Position numbers and translations under genes: made by a program. A DNA stretch of 7,806 bases from an uncultured Novosphingobium sp. Lineage in GTDB: Bacteria > Pseudomonadota > Alphaproteobacteria > Sphingomonadales > Sphingomonadaceae. The notes below the pieces were generated by a model. It saw only the letters and a list, made by a program, of their open reading frames with translations. It searched no databases and was not told the DNA's origin. Positions 1-7,555 of this stretch are shown here, in pieces; positions within the stretch are counted from its first letter, which is position 1, and every line of letters starts with the position of its first letter. The DNA lies in NCBI GenBank assembly GCA_946886365.1, contig CAMPIM010000133.1, positions 1 through 7,806 of the forward strand, read 5' to 3'.

Positions 1-1557
1 GCCATAGCCTGTGCGGCGGCGCTGCTGATGGTGGTGGTGACGATCGGCGGCGCCGATTATGCCGGAATCGCGCGCGGCCTGTTGAAAATGCCCGCCGATC
101 AGGGGAAATATGATGACGATCCGATCCGCTGGGGCGTGATCGCGACGGTCTTCTGGGGATTGGCGGGGTTTCTTGCCGGGCTCTTCATAGCCTTGCAGCT
201 TGCCTTTCCCGCGCTGAACCTCGGCATCGAATATACGAGCTTCGGGCGCTTGCGGCCGCTGCACACGTCGGCGGTGATCTTTGCATTCGGCGGCAATGCT
301 CTGATCGCGACGAGCTTTTATGTCGTGCAGCGGACTTGCAGGGCGCGGCTCGCCTTTCCCTCGCTCGCACGGTTCGTGTTCTGGGGTTATCAGCTGTTCA
401 TCGTGCTGGCCGCGACCGGCTATGTCATGGGCATTACCGAGGCGCGCGAATATGCCGAGCCGGAATGGTATGTCGATATCTGGCTGACCATCGTCTGGGT
501 CGCCTATCTGGTCGTCTTTGGCGGCACCATCCTGCGCCGCAGCGAGCCGCATATCTATGTGGCGAACTGGTTTTACCTGAGCTTCATCCTGACGATCGCG
601 ATGCTGCACATCGTCAACAACCTGTCGGTGCCGGTGAGCTTTCTCGGTTCCAAGAGCTACAGCGCTTTCGCAGGCGTGCAGGATGCGCTGACGCAATGGT
701 GGTATGGGCATAATGCGGTCGGCTTCTTCCTGACTGCCGGTTTCCTCGCCATGATGTATTATTTCGTGCCCAAGCAGGCGGAGCGGCCGGTCTATAGCTA
801 TCGGCTTTCGATCATCCACTTCTGGTCGCTGATCTTCCTCTATATTTGGGCGGGTCCGCACCATCTTCATTATACCGCGCTGCCCGATTGGGCGCAGACT
901 TTGGGCATGGTGTTTTCGGTCATGCTGTGGATGCCGAGCTGGGGCGGGATGATCAACGGCCTGATGACGCTGAATGGCGCATGGGACCGCATCCGCACCG
1001 ATCCGATCATCCGCATGATGGTGATGGCGCTGGCCTTCTACGGCATGTCGACCTTTGAAGGTCCGATGATGTCGATCAAGGCGGTCAACAGCCTGTCCCA
1101 CTATACCGAATGGACGATCGGCCATGTGCACAGCGGCGCGCTCGGGTGGAACGGGCTCATCACCTTCGCCTGCCTCTATTATCTGACGCCAAGACTGTGG
1201 AAGCGCGAGCGGCTCTATTCGCTGCGGCTGGTGAACTGGCACTTCTGGCTCGCGACGCTGGGTATCGTTCTCTACGCCGCGTCGATGTGGGTCGCTGGCA
1301 TCATGCAGGGGCTGATGTGGCGCGAATATGGGAGTGACGGCTACCTCGTCTATGCCTTCTCCGAAGTCGTGAGCGCCATGTTCCCCATGTATGTGATCCG
1401 GGCTGCCGGGGGCCTCATGTACCTCGCCGGGGCGATCATCATGGCCTGGAATATCGGCAAGACGATCGCGGGCAGCCCGTTGCGTGCGGAAAAGCCGATG
1501 AGTGATGCGGCCTATGATCCGGCGGCGGATCGGCCGCTTGTCGCCCAGCCTGCTTAA
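1..1557 (+). CDS. ccoN: Cytochrome cbb3 oxidase catalytic subunit I, CcoN (5' partial)
   Basis: Catalytic subunit of the inner-membrane cbb3 oxidase; it reduces O2 to water at a haem b3-CuB centre. Numbering codons from base 1, the ligands are visible: H88 (LHTS) for haem b; H237 (WYGHN), H287 and H288 (AGPHH) for CuB; Y281, placed to be the Tyr cross-linked to H237; and H375/H377 (IGHVH) for haem b3 and haem b. E353 (STFEGP) matches the conserved C-family glutamate. Spacing from H237 through Y281 and H287/H288 to H375/H377 equals that of the Pseudomonas stutzeri structure as I remember it. About a dozen hydrophobic segments follow. The reading frame is open to base 1 and starts within a hydrophobic stretch; the first ATG (28) has no Shine-Dalgarno sequence, so I treat the gene as continuing to the left, with an N-terminal extension typical of alphaproteobacterial CcoN. 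It ends with a TAA 12 nt before ccoO. Confidence 0.97.
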   Translation, partial: AIACAAALLMVVVTIGGADYAGIARGLLKMPADQGKYDDDPIRWGVIATVFWGLAGFLAGLFIALQLAFPALNLGIEYTSFGRLRPLHTSAVIFAFGGNALIATSFYVVQRTCRARLAFPSLARFVFWGYQLFIVLAATGYVMGITEAREYAEPEWYVDIWLTIVWVAYLVVFGGTILRRSEPHIYVANWFYLSFILTIAMLHIVNNLSVPVSFLGSKSYSAFAGVQDALTQWWYGHNAVGFFLTAGFLAMMYYFVPKQAERPVYSYRLSIIHFWSLIFLYIWAGPHHLHYTALPDWAQTLGMVFSVMLWMPSWGGMINGLMTLNGAWDRIRTDPIIRMMVMALAFYGMSTFEGPMMSIKAVNSLSHYTEWTIGHVHSGALGWNGLITFACLYYLTPRLWKRERLYSLRLVNWHFWLATLGIVLYAASMWVAGIMQGLMWREYGSDGYLVYAFSEVVSAMFPMYVIRAAGGLMYLAGAIIMAWNIGKTIAGSPLRAEKPMSDAAYDPAADRPLVAQPA

Positions 1558-1569
1558 GGACGCCAAGAC

Positions 1570-2316
1570 ATGACAAGCAAGACAAAGGGAAAGTTCTGGG
1601 ACCATGGCAAGCTGGAGCGCAATGTTTCCCTGCTGGGCATCGCGTCGCTCATCGTGGTCGCTATCGGCGGGATCGTGGAGATCGCGCCCCTCTTCTGGAT
1701 CGACAACACGATCGAGAAGGTGGATGGCATGCGGCCCTATACCCCCCTGGAGCTGGCGGGCCGGAATATCTACATCCGCGAGGGCTGCTATAACTGCCAT
1801 AGCCAAATGATCCGGCCGTTCCGCGACGAGACGGAACGCTACGGCCATTACAGTCTGGCCGCCGAGAGCATGTATGACCACCCCTTCCAATGGGGATCGA
1901 AGCGCACTGGACCCGATCTGGCGCGCGTGGGCGGCAGATATTCCGATGAATGGCATGTCCAGCATCTGAACGATCCGCGCGCCGTGGTGCCGGAGTCGAT
2001 CATGCCGGGCTATGCCTTCCTCGCCGAGCGGGAATTGAAGCCTGCGGACATGCGCAAGGATCTGACCGCGCTGACCGATGTCGGCGTGCCCTACAGCAAG
2101 GATGACATCGCCAAGGCCAATGACGACCTGAAGGCGCAGGCCGATCCCGATGCGGACGCCAAAGACCTGATGAAACGCTATCCCAAGGCGCAGGCGCGCG
2201 ACTTCGATGGCGATCCGGGCAAGGTGACGGAGATGGATGCGCTGGTCGCCTATCTCCAGATGCTGGGCACGCTGGTCGATGTGGAAAGCGCCAAGCCGCA
2301 GGAGGTCGAACGATGA
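1570..2316 (+). CDS. ccoO: Cytochrome cbb3 oxidase monohaem subunit II, CcoO
   Basis: Membrane-anchored monohaem cytochrome c (248 aa) that passes electrons from CcoP to CcoN. One transmembrane anchor lies at about residues 19-43, with the cytochrome domain in the periplasm. The single haem c motif is C73-Y-N-C76-H77, followed by the family-typical SQMIRPF; M145 (ESIMPGY) is the probable sixth iron ligand. [10 protein letters not shown] and the C-terminal [13 protein letters not shown] are also characteristic of CcoO. An AAGGA at 1556-1560 lies 9 nt before the ATG and overlaps the ccoN stop. The last four bases overlap the ccoQ start (ATGA). Length and motif order are normal for the family and nothing is missing. 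Confidence 0.97.
   Translation: MTSKTKGKFWDHGKLERNVSLLGIASLIVVAIGGIVEIAPLFWIDNTIEKVDGMRPYTPLELAGRNIYIREGCYNCHSQMIRPFRDETERYGHYSLAAESMYDHPFQWGSKRTGPDLARVGGRYSDEWHVQHLNDPRAVVPESIMPGYAFLAERELKPADMRKDLTALTDVGVPYSKDDIAKANDDLKAQADPDADAKDLMKRYPKAQARDFDGDPGKVTEMDALVAYLQMLGTLVDVESAKPQEVER
2300..2306 (+). promoter_or_regulatory. Strong Shine-Dalgarno sequence for ccoQ
   Basis: AGGAGGT lies 6 nt upstream of the ccoQ ATG at 2313, inside the end of ccoO. It supports a real, independently initiated ccoQ at the ATGA overlap. Confidence 0.75.
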
Positions 2317-2483
2317 GCTACGACGCCTTGCGGCATTTCGCCGACAGCTGGGGGCTGGTCTTCATGGGACTGACCTATGCCGTTCTGATCGGCTGGCATT
2401 TCCGGCCAAAGGGGCGGGAGCGCAGCAAGGAGGCCGCGCTCGCCATTTTCGAGACTGAGCATGCGGAGGCGGATCATGGCTGA
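2313..2483 (+). CDS. ccoQ: Cytochrome cbb3 oxidase small subunit CcoQ (FixQ)
   Basis: A 56-residue single-span membrane protein. It begins [15 protein letters not shown], has a hydrophobic helix at about residues 12-30, then a basic stretch (RPKGRERSK) and an acidic tail ending EADHG. This plan, with aromatic GWHFRPKG after the helix, and its position between ccoO and ccoP identify it as CcoQ, which in other bacteria stabilises the CcoP-CcoNO interaction or protects the complex from O2. It is not needed for catalysis itself. The start overlaps the ccoO stop (ATGA) and has a near-perfect Shine-Dalgarno; the stop lies 8 nt inside ccoP. Assignment rests on size, topology and context, since CcoQ sequences are poorly conserved. 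Confidence 0.9.
   Translation: MSYDALRHFADSWGLVFMGLTYAVLIGWHFRPKGRERSKEAALAIFETEHAEADHG
2465..2469 (+). promoter_or_regulatory. Shine-Dalgarno that decides the ccoP start
   Basis: GGAGG is 6 nt upstream of ATG 2476, within ccoQ. An earlier in-frame ATG (2461) is only 3 nt upstream of GGAGG and has no comparable motif of its own, so 2476 is preferred. Confidence 0.75.
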
Positions 2484-3396
2484 TGACAAGCGGATCGACG
2501 CCGCCACCGGCACAGAGATCAAGCATCATGAGTGGGACGGCATCCAGGAACTGGATACGCCGTTGCCGCGATGGTGGCTGTGGACCTTCTACGCGACCAT
2601 CCTGTTCGCGATTGGGTATGTGATCGCCTATCCCGCCCTGCCGATGATCAGTCGGGCGACGGAGGGCGTGCTCGGCTGGTCCAGCCGGGGGGCGCTCGAC
2701 AAGGAGTTGGCAGCGCGCGAAAAGCAGATTGCGCCGGTTCGGCAGGCGATTGCCGACACCTCCATCGAAATACTGCCTACCCGGCCTGAGCTGATGCAGG
2801 CGGCGGTCGAGGGCGGGCGCGCTGCGTTCCGCGTGCATTGCGTGCAGTGCCATGGATCGGGCGCGGCGGGGTCGAAAGGCTACCCCAACCTGAATGATGA
2901 CGATTGGTTGTGGGGCGGCGATCTGGCCGCGATCGAAAAGACCCTCACCGACGGCGTGCGCAATCCCGATCATGACGCAACCCGTCAGTCGCTGATGCCC
3001 GCTTTCGGCAAGGATCAGTTGCTGACGGCGGCGCAGGTCGATGATGTGGTCACGCATGTGCGGGTGATCAGCGGGCAGGACCGGACCAGCCCGGCGTCGC
3101 GGCGGGGGGCCAAGGTCTTTGCCGACAACTGCGCCGTCTGCCACGGACCGGCGGGCAAGGGGAACCGGGACGTCGGTGCGCCGAACCTGACCGATGCGAT
3201 CTGGCTCTATGGCGGCGATGCCGCGACCATCCATGAGACCGTCTGGAACAGCCGCCATGGCGTGATGCCGCGCTGGGACGACAAGCTGGACAAGGCGACG
3301 ATCCGCATGTTGGCGGCCTATGTGCACAGCCTTGGCGGGGGTGAGGCTGTGCCGGTGAAGTTTGCGGCTAAGGTGCCGGGCGATGCTGCGCAATAG
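2476..3396 (+). CDS. ccoP: Cytochrome cbb3 oxidase dihaem subunit III, CcoP
   Basis: Dihaem membrane-anchored cytochrome c (306 aa) that is the electron entry point of the oxidase. The polar N-terminus carries the CcoP signature HEWDGIQELDTPLPRWW, followed by one transmembrane helix at about residues 33-55. Two periplasmic cytochrome c domains follow: C122-V-Q-C125-H126 with M174 (SLMPAFG) as likely axial ligand, and C219-A-V-C222-H223 with M264 (GVMPRWD). Pseudomonads have an extra N-terminal helix; this protein has one anchor, like rhizobial FixP. The start at 2476 is chosen from GGAGG at 2465-2469 and because it gives MADDKRID. It overlaps ccoQ by 8 nt and ends with a TAG, after which an inverted repeat separates it from ccoG. 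Confidence 0.97.
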   Translation: MADDKRIDAATGTEIKHHEWDGIQELDTPLPRWWLWTFYATILFAIGYVIAYPALPMISRATEGVLGWSSRGALDKELAAREKQIAPVRQAIADTSIEILPTRPELMQAAVEGGRAAFRVHCVQCHGSGAAGSKGYPNLNDDDWLWGGDLAAIEKTLTDGVRNPDHDATRQSLMPAFGKDQLLTAAQVDDVVTHVRVISGQDRTSPASRRGAKVFADNCAVCHGPAGKGNRDVGAPNLTDAIWLYGGDAATIHETVWNSRHGVMPRWDDKLDKATIRMLAAYVHSLGGGEAVPVKFAAKVPGDAAQ

Positions 3397-3411
3397 CAGC
3401 CGCCCCTTCTT

Positions 3412-3499
3412 CGTCACCCCGGACTTGATCCGGGGTCCCGCTGCCCTTTGGAACGGGCGTGGGGAAGAAGCGGGATCCCGGGTCAAGCCCGGGATGACG
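3412..3499 (+). repeat. REP-like inverted repeat between ccoP and ccoG
   Basis: Two 31-nt arms (3412-3442 and 3469-3499) are inverted copies of one another with four differences; in RNA two of these would be G-U pairs and two A-C mismatches. The 26-nt loop is 3443-3468. Each arm also contains a smaller imperfect palindrome, CCCGG...TTGA...CCGGG. No T-run follows, so a simple intrinsic terminator is unlikely. I recognise this as a dispersed intergenic repeat common in sphingomonads and other alphaproteobacteria; in a transcript it could form a long hairpin that affects mRNA stability or read-through. The surrounding spacer (3397-3543) shows no convincing promoter or FNR box. Confidence 0.85.
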
Positions 3500-3532
3500 G
3501 GGGTGTGTGAATGTAGCTTGTCTCCTCATACC

Positions 3533-3537
3533 GGGAG
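3533..3537 (+). promoter_or_regulatory. Shine-Dalgarno for ccoG
   Basis: GGGAG lies 6 nt before ATG 3544 and favours that start over the in-frame ATG at 3550, two codons later. Confidence 0.6.
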
Positions 3538-3543
3538 CAGCCG

Positions 3544-4974
3544 ATGCTGATGTCGGACTCTCCCTCCCTCTATGAGAAGCGCAAGGGTGTTTATCCCAAG
3601 GCCGTGGACGGTTTTTACCGGCGCCTCAAATGGGCGATCATGGCGGTGACGCTCGCCATATATTGGGGCACGCCATGGCTTCGGTGGGACCGGGGGCCTT
3701 ATGCACCGGATCAGGCCGTGCTGGTCGACCTGGCGCATCGTCGCTTCTACATGTTCTCAATCGAAATCTGGCCGCACGAATTTTATTATGTGGCGGGACT
3801 GCTCATCATGGCGGGGATCGGCCTGTTCCTCGTAACTTCGGCGGTGGGGCGAGCGTGGTGCGGCTATGCCTGTCCGCAGACGGTGTGGACCGACCTTTAT
3901 CAGCATGTCGAGCGCTTCATTGATGGCGACCGCAATGCGCAGCTGAAGCTCGCCAAGGCTCCCTGGAGCGTCGGCAAGCTGGCGCGACGGCTGGGGAAGT
4001 GGAGCCTGTGGCTGGCGATCGCCTTCATCACCGGAGGCGCATGGATTTTCTATTTTGCCGACGCGCCCACGCTGCAGCAGCAGTTCTGGAGCGGCACCGC
4101 AGCGCCGGTCGCCTATGGAACGGTAGCGGTGCTGACCGCCACGACCTTCATCCTGGGCGGGTTCATGCGGGAACAGGTGTGCATCTATATGTGCCCCTGG
4201 CCGCGTATCCAGACCGCGATGCTCGACGAGAAGTCGCTCGTCGTCACCTATAAGGACTGGCGCGGCGAAAAGCGTGGGAGCCTTAAAAAGGCGGAGGCGC
4301 ATCCGGGAGAGTTTGGCGACTGCATCGATTGCAACCAGTGCGTCGCGGTCTGCCCCACCGGCATCGATATTCGGGAAGGGCCGCAGATCGGCTGCATCAC
4401 CTGCGCGCTGTGCATCGACGCGTGCGACAAGGTAATGGCGCAGATCGGACGGCCGCGCGGGCTGATCGATTATTGCACGCAGGACGATGCGGAAGCGGAG
4501 AAGAAGGGTGCGGCGCCAAAACCGGTGCTGAAGACATTGCTGCGCCCGCGGACCATCGCCTATTTCGGCGTGTGGGCGAGCATTGGTGCGGCGATGCTGT
4601 TCACGCTGGGTGCGCGGACGCGGCTCGACATCAGTGCGCAGCAGGATCGCAATCCGATCTTCGTGCGCCTGTCGGACGGCGCGATCCGCAACGCTTATAC
4701 GGTGAAGCTGCGGAATATGGAGGCGCGCCCGCGCGACGTGGAGGTGCGCGTTACGGGTCTGCCCGGCGCAAAGATCTGGACCGACGCCGGATCGCGGGAA
4801 AAGGCGAGTGATGCGGTGCGCGCAACGGTCGCTGCTGACAGCGTGACCAAGCTGCGCCTGTTCCTGACGATGCCCTCCGCAGGTCCGGCGCGGCAGGATC
4901 TCCGTTTCACCGTGCGCGCCCTGGACCGCGAAGGCGGCGGCGAAAGCGAAGACGCTCGTTTCGAAAGGCCCTGA
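3544..4974 (+). CDS. ccoG: cbb3 oxidase assembly protein CcoG (FixG/RdxA), cupric reductase
   Basis: Integral membrane iron-sulphur protein of 476 aa. Work in Rhodobacter identified CcoG as a reductase of Cu(II) to Cu(I), feeding copper to CcoI and the CuB site. The N-terminus SLYEKRKGVYPKAVDGFYRR is typical. Membrane helices lie at about 30-46, 76-99, 151-170, 185-207 and 336-357. Two membrane-proximal cysteine pairs are present, C106-GYA-C110 (before PQTVWTDL) and C213-IYM-C217 (before PWPRIQ). A bacterial ferredoxin domain follows with two [4Fe-4S] ligand sets: C260, C263, C266, C270 and C284, C287, C290, C294. Residues from about 360 to the end form the periplasmic FixG C-terminal Ig-like domain. 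Start 3544 is supported by GGGAG; 3550 is the alternative. ccoH follows after 2 nt. Confidence 0.96.
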   Translation: MLMSDSPSLYEKRKGVYPKAVDGFYRRLKWAIMAVTLAIYWGTPWLRWDRGPYAPDQAVLVDLAHRRFYMFSIEIWPHEFYYVAGLLIMAGIGLFLVTSAVGRAWCGYACPQTVWTDLYQHVERFIDGDRNAQLKLAKAPWSVGKLARRLGKWSLWLAIAFITGGAWIFYFADAPTLQQQFWSGTAAPVAYGTVAVLTATTFILGGFMREQVCIYMCPWPRIQTAMLDEKSLVVTYKDWRGEKRGSLKKAEAHPGEFGDCIDCNQCVAVCPTGIDIREGPQIGCITCALCIDACDKVMAQIGRPRGLIDYCTQDDAEAEKKGAAPKPVLKTLLRPRTIAYFGVWASIGAAMLFTLGARTRLDISAQQDRNPIFVRLSDGAIRNAYTVKLRNMEARPRDVEVRVTGLPGAKIWTDAGSREKASDAVRATVAADSVTKLRLFLTMPSAGPARQDLRFTVRALDREGGGESEDARFERP

Positions 4975-4976
4975 AC

Positions 4977-5423
4977 ATGAAACATGTCCGTCCATTCACC
5001 GGCTGGCACATGACCGCGATACTCGTCGCGGGTTTTGCCGTCGTCATCGCCGTGAACATGCTGATGGCGACGATCGCCGTGCGATCCTTCGGCGGGACGG
5101 TGGTGGAGAATAGCTATGTCGCCAGCCAGAAGTTCAACGGCTGGCTGGCGCAGGCGCGGGCGCAGGAAAAGCTGGGCTGGCGCGACCGGGTGACGCTGGA
5201 CCCCGCGCGCCATGTGCGGATGACGCTGAATGTGCGTGGTGCCCGGATGCGGGCGGTGGCGCAGCATCCGCTGGGGCAGACGCCTGACATTGTGCTGCAA
5301 CTCCATGAAACAGCGCCCGGCCTTTACGTGAGCGACCGCGCGTTGCCTGCGGGGCGGTGGCAGTTGCGTTTCGCTATTCGCCATGGTGGCGGCGAGGAAC
5401 ATCTGTTGCGGGAGATCCACTGA
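4977..5423 (+). CDS. ccoH: cbb3 oxidase assembly protein CcoH (FixH)
   Basis: A 148-residue protein with a short cytoplasmic N-terminus containing FTGWHM, one transmembrane helix at about residues 13-35, and a periplasmic FixH domain. The segment VVENSYVASQKFNGWL and the following AQEKLGW are family signatures. In other bacteria CcoH binds CcoN and stays with the oxidase through late assembly. It has no cysteine metal-binding motif. A weak AAAGG (4964-4968) lies 8 nt before the ATG, and the 2-nt gap after ccoG suggests translational coupling. Its TGA shares one base with the ccoI ATG (TGATG). Confidence 0.94.
   Translation: MKHVRPFTGWHMTAILVAGFAVVIAVNMLMATIAVRSFGGTVVENSYVASQKFNGWLAQARAQEKLGWRDRVTLDPARHVRMTLNVRGARMRAVAQHPLGQTPDIVLQLHETAPGLYVSDRALPAGRWQLRFAIRHGGGEEHLLREIH
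5410..5414 (+). promoter_or_regulatory. Shine-Dalgarno that decides the ccoI start
   Basis: GGGAG is 8 nt upstream of ATG 5423. The frame extends further upstream to an ATG at 5357, but that would overlap 67 nt of ccoH and add residues unlike a P1B-ATPase N-terminus. Confidence 0.65.
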
Positions 5424-7555
5424 TGGCCAGCCAGCCAGCCCCGATTGGGGAAGCGCCGCTAGAGACGAAGGAGAGCCTGTTCGCAGTGCCCGGCATCCAC
5501 TGCGCGGGGTGCCTGTCGAAGATCGAGAATGGCCTGCCATTGACCCCCGGCATCCTGTCGGCGCGAGTCAATATGAGCGCCAAGCGGATCGCGATCAGCC
5601 ATGATTCCGCACTGACGCCGCCCGAACTGAAGGCCGCAATCGTCGCGCTCGGCTTCGACGCGGAACCGCTGGCCGATCCGGGTCAGGACGTCGCGGCGGC
5701 AGAAAGCAAGGCGCTGGTGCGCGCGCTCGCCGTGGCAGGCTTCGCGGCGATGAACATCATGCTGCTGTCGGTGTCGATCTGGTCCGGGGCGGACGGGGCG
5801 ACGCGGACCATGTTTCACTGGCTGTCGGCGCTGATCGCGCTGCCGACCGTCGCTTATGCCGGCCAGCCTTTCTTCCGTTCCGCCTGGGCGGCGTTGCGAC
5901 AACGGCGCACGAACATGGACGTGCCGATCAGCATCGGCGTGCTGCTGACCACCGCCATGAGCCTTTTCGAAACCATCAGTGGCGGCAAACATGCCTGGTT
6001 TGATGGCGCGGTGATGCTGCTGTTCTTCCTTCTCGGGGGGCGCTGCCTCGACAGCATGATGCGGGGGCGGGCTCGGGCTGGCGTGGCGGCTTTGCTGAAG
6101 CAGACGGCGCCTGGCGCGCTGGTGCTGGCCGAAGGCGGCCGCAGCCAGTGGACAGCGGCCAGTGCGCTGCGTCCCGGCATGCGCATGATCGTCGCGGCGG
6201 GCGAAAGGCTGGCCGCCGACGGCCGGGTCGTGGAAGGAGAAAGCGGCATCGACATCGCCTTCCTGACCGGCGAAAGCGCGCCGGTTCGCGTCCGCGCTGG
6301 CGACATTGTGCAGGCCGGGGCGATGAATGTCGAAGGACCGATCACGGTCGAGGTGACGGCGGCCGGAGCCGATACGGTGATCGCCGACATTGCCCGGCTG
6401 ATGGAGGAAGCGGGGCAGGGGAAGTCCCGCTATGTCCAGATCGCCGATCGTGCGGCGCGCTATTATGCGCCCTGCGTCCATTTGCTTGCAGCGCTGTCTT
6501 TCGCAGGGTGGATGATTGCGGGTGCAGGCGCGCATCAAGCGCTGTTGATCGCGGTGGCGGTGCTGCTGATCACCTGTCCCTGCGCGCTCGGCCTTGCGGT
6601 CCCGGCGGCGCAGATCGTTGCATGCGGCGCGTTGATGCGGCGCGGCGTGCTGGTGAAGGACGGGTCGGCGCTGGAGCGGCTGTCGGAAGTGAGCGAGGCG
6701 CTGTTCGACAAGACGGGCACGCTGACGCTGGGCCGTCCGGTGCCGCAGGCGCTTGACCGGCTGGAGTGTGAGGATCAGTCGATCCTGCTGGCGCTGGCAA
6801 GGGGCTCTCGTCATCCGTTGAGCGACGCGCTGCGGCAGGCGCTGGAGGCCCGCCAAGTCGCTCCGGCGTCCCTCGACCGTATCCGCGAAGTTCCGGGAGA
6901 GGGCATCTTCGCCGATCATGCTGGTGTGGCGGTGGCGCTGGCCCGGCCACGCAGCGTCGTCAGCCTGTTCGGCCTTGCGAGCGAATATCGGTTCGGGGAG
7001 CGGTCGGCGCTGCTGCATTTTTCCGACGCCCTGCGCCCGGATGCGGCGGAAACGCTGAGCGAGATGCGCTCGATGGACCTCAAGACGCTGATCGCCAGCG
7101 GGGATCGTCCCGAAGCTCTGGAAGGGATCGCGCGTGCGACCGGCACGACGGCGATCGGCCATCTGCGCCCGGCGGATAAGCTGGCGCTGATCGGACGGTT
7201 ACAGGCGCGCGGCGAGAAGGTGTTGATGGTGGGCGACGGACTGAATGACGGCCCGGCGCTCGCGGCGGGTCATGCCAGCATCGCCCCCGCCTCTGCCAGC
7301 GACGCGAGCCAGTTGACGGCCGACGCCGTGTTCCTGGGCGACAGGCTGGCGCCCGTGGCAGTGACGGTTCGCGCGGCGCGCCGGACGATCGCCGTGGTGA
7401 AGCAGAATTTTGCGCTGGCCATCGGCTATAATGTGATGGCCGTGCCCCTGGCCGTTGCGGGCAAGGTGACGCCGCTTGTCGCGGCGATCGCCATGTCCAC
7501 ATCTTCGCTGATTGTGATCGCCAACGCCCTGCGCTTGAAGGGAGCGGCGAAATGA
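5423..7555 (+). CDS. ccoI: Copper-exporting P1B-type ATPase CcoI (FixI/CopA2 type)
   Basis: Inner-membrane Cu(I)-transporting P-type ATPase (710 aa) that supplies copper for CuB of CcoN rather than general copper tolerance, judged from context. One N-terminal heavy-metal-associated domain (about 18-82) has GIH-C27-AG-C30. Helices lie at about 101-121, 130-149, 166-185, 194-211, 349-369 and 373-395, plus a C-terminal pair. The segment AGFAAMNIMLLSVSIWSG is typical of the FixI branch. The actuator loop has T282-GES, helix 6 has C385-P-C387, phosphorylation is at D429 (DKTGT), the N-domain has H464-P465 and G492-E-G494, and the hinge is GDGLND at 604-609. Y669-N670 and M691-S-T-S-S complete the transmembrane copper-site residues. 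All catalytic motifs are intact. Start 5423 is set by GGGAG and by the ccoH stop; ccoS overlaps the end by 4 nt. Confidence 0.95.
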   Translation: MASQPAPIGEAPLETKESLFAVPGIHCAGCLSKIENGLPLTPGILSARVNMSAKRIAISHDSALTPPELKAAIVALGFDAEPLADPGQDVAAAESKALVRALAVAGFAAMNIMLLSVSIWSGADGATRTMFHWLSALIALPTVAYAGQPFFRSAWAALRQRRTNMDVPISIGVLLTTAMSLFETISGGKHAWFDGAVMLLFFLLGGRCLDSMMRGRARAGVAALLKQTAPGALVLAEGGRSQWTAASALRPGMRMIVAAGERLAADGRVVEGESGIDIAFLTGESAPVRVRAGDIVQAGAMNVEGPITVEVTAAGADTVIADIARLMEEAGQGKSRYVQIADRAARYYAPCVHLLAALSFAGWMIAGAGAHQALLIAVAVLLITCPCALGLAVPAAQIVACGALMRRGVLVKDGSALERLSEVSEALFDKTGTLTLGRPVPQALDRLECEDQSILLALARGSRHPLSDALRQALEARQVAPASLDRIREVPGEGIFADHAGVAVALARPRSVVSLFGLASEYRFGERSALLHFSDALRPDAAETLSEMRSMDLKTLIASGDRPEALEGIARATGTTAIGHLRPADKLALIGRLQARGEKVLMVGDGLNDGPALAAGHASIAPASASDASQLTADAVFLGDRLAPVAVTVRAARRTIAVVKQNFALAIGYNVMAVPLAVAGKVTPLVAAIAMSTSSLIVIANALRLKGAAK

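Noticed and set aside
2362..3486. Antisense open frame of 374 codons opposite ccoQ and ccoP
   Set aside because: Shadow of the ccoP coding frame; low-complexity Arg/Pro-rich translation that begins inside the intergenic repeat, with no credible ribosome-binding site.
3412..3510. Inverted repeat as a rho-independent terminator
   Set aside because: The stem is long and strong but is followed by GGGGTGTGTGA rather than a T-run, and ccoG starts only 44 nt later, so a classic intrinsic terminator is not supported.
3397..3543. FNR/FixK box or separate promoter for ccoG
   Set aside because: A TTGATC occurs at 3425-3430 but belongs to the repeat arm and has no ATCAA partner at the correct spacing; no -35/-10 pair is convincing.
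3362..3550. Small plus-strand frame of 62 codons across the ccoP-ccoG spacer
   Set aside because: Its translation (VTPDLIRGPA ... SRVKPGMT) is just the inverted repeat read as protein, a common source of false hypothetical proteins in such genomes; it also starts inside ccoP.
3757..4995. Antisense open frame of 412 codons opposite ccoG
   Set aside because: Complementary frame of a clear CcoG gene; no recognisable motif in its translation.
5427..5440. CCAG tetranucleotide repeat right after the ccoI start as a phase-variation tract
   Set aside because: Only three full units plus CC, too short to make slippage likely, and it encodes an ordinary SQPAP-type linker.
5459..7162. Antisense open frame of 567 codons opposite ccoI
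   Set aside because: It lies wholly within a gene with all P1B-ATPase motifs; its translation is rich in Arg, Gln and His as expected from a complementary frame of GC-rich DNA and shows no domain or hydrophobic pattern.
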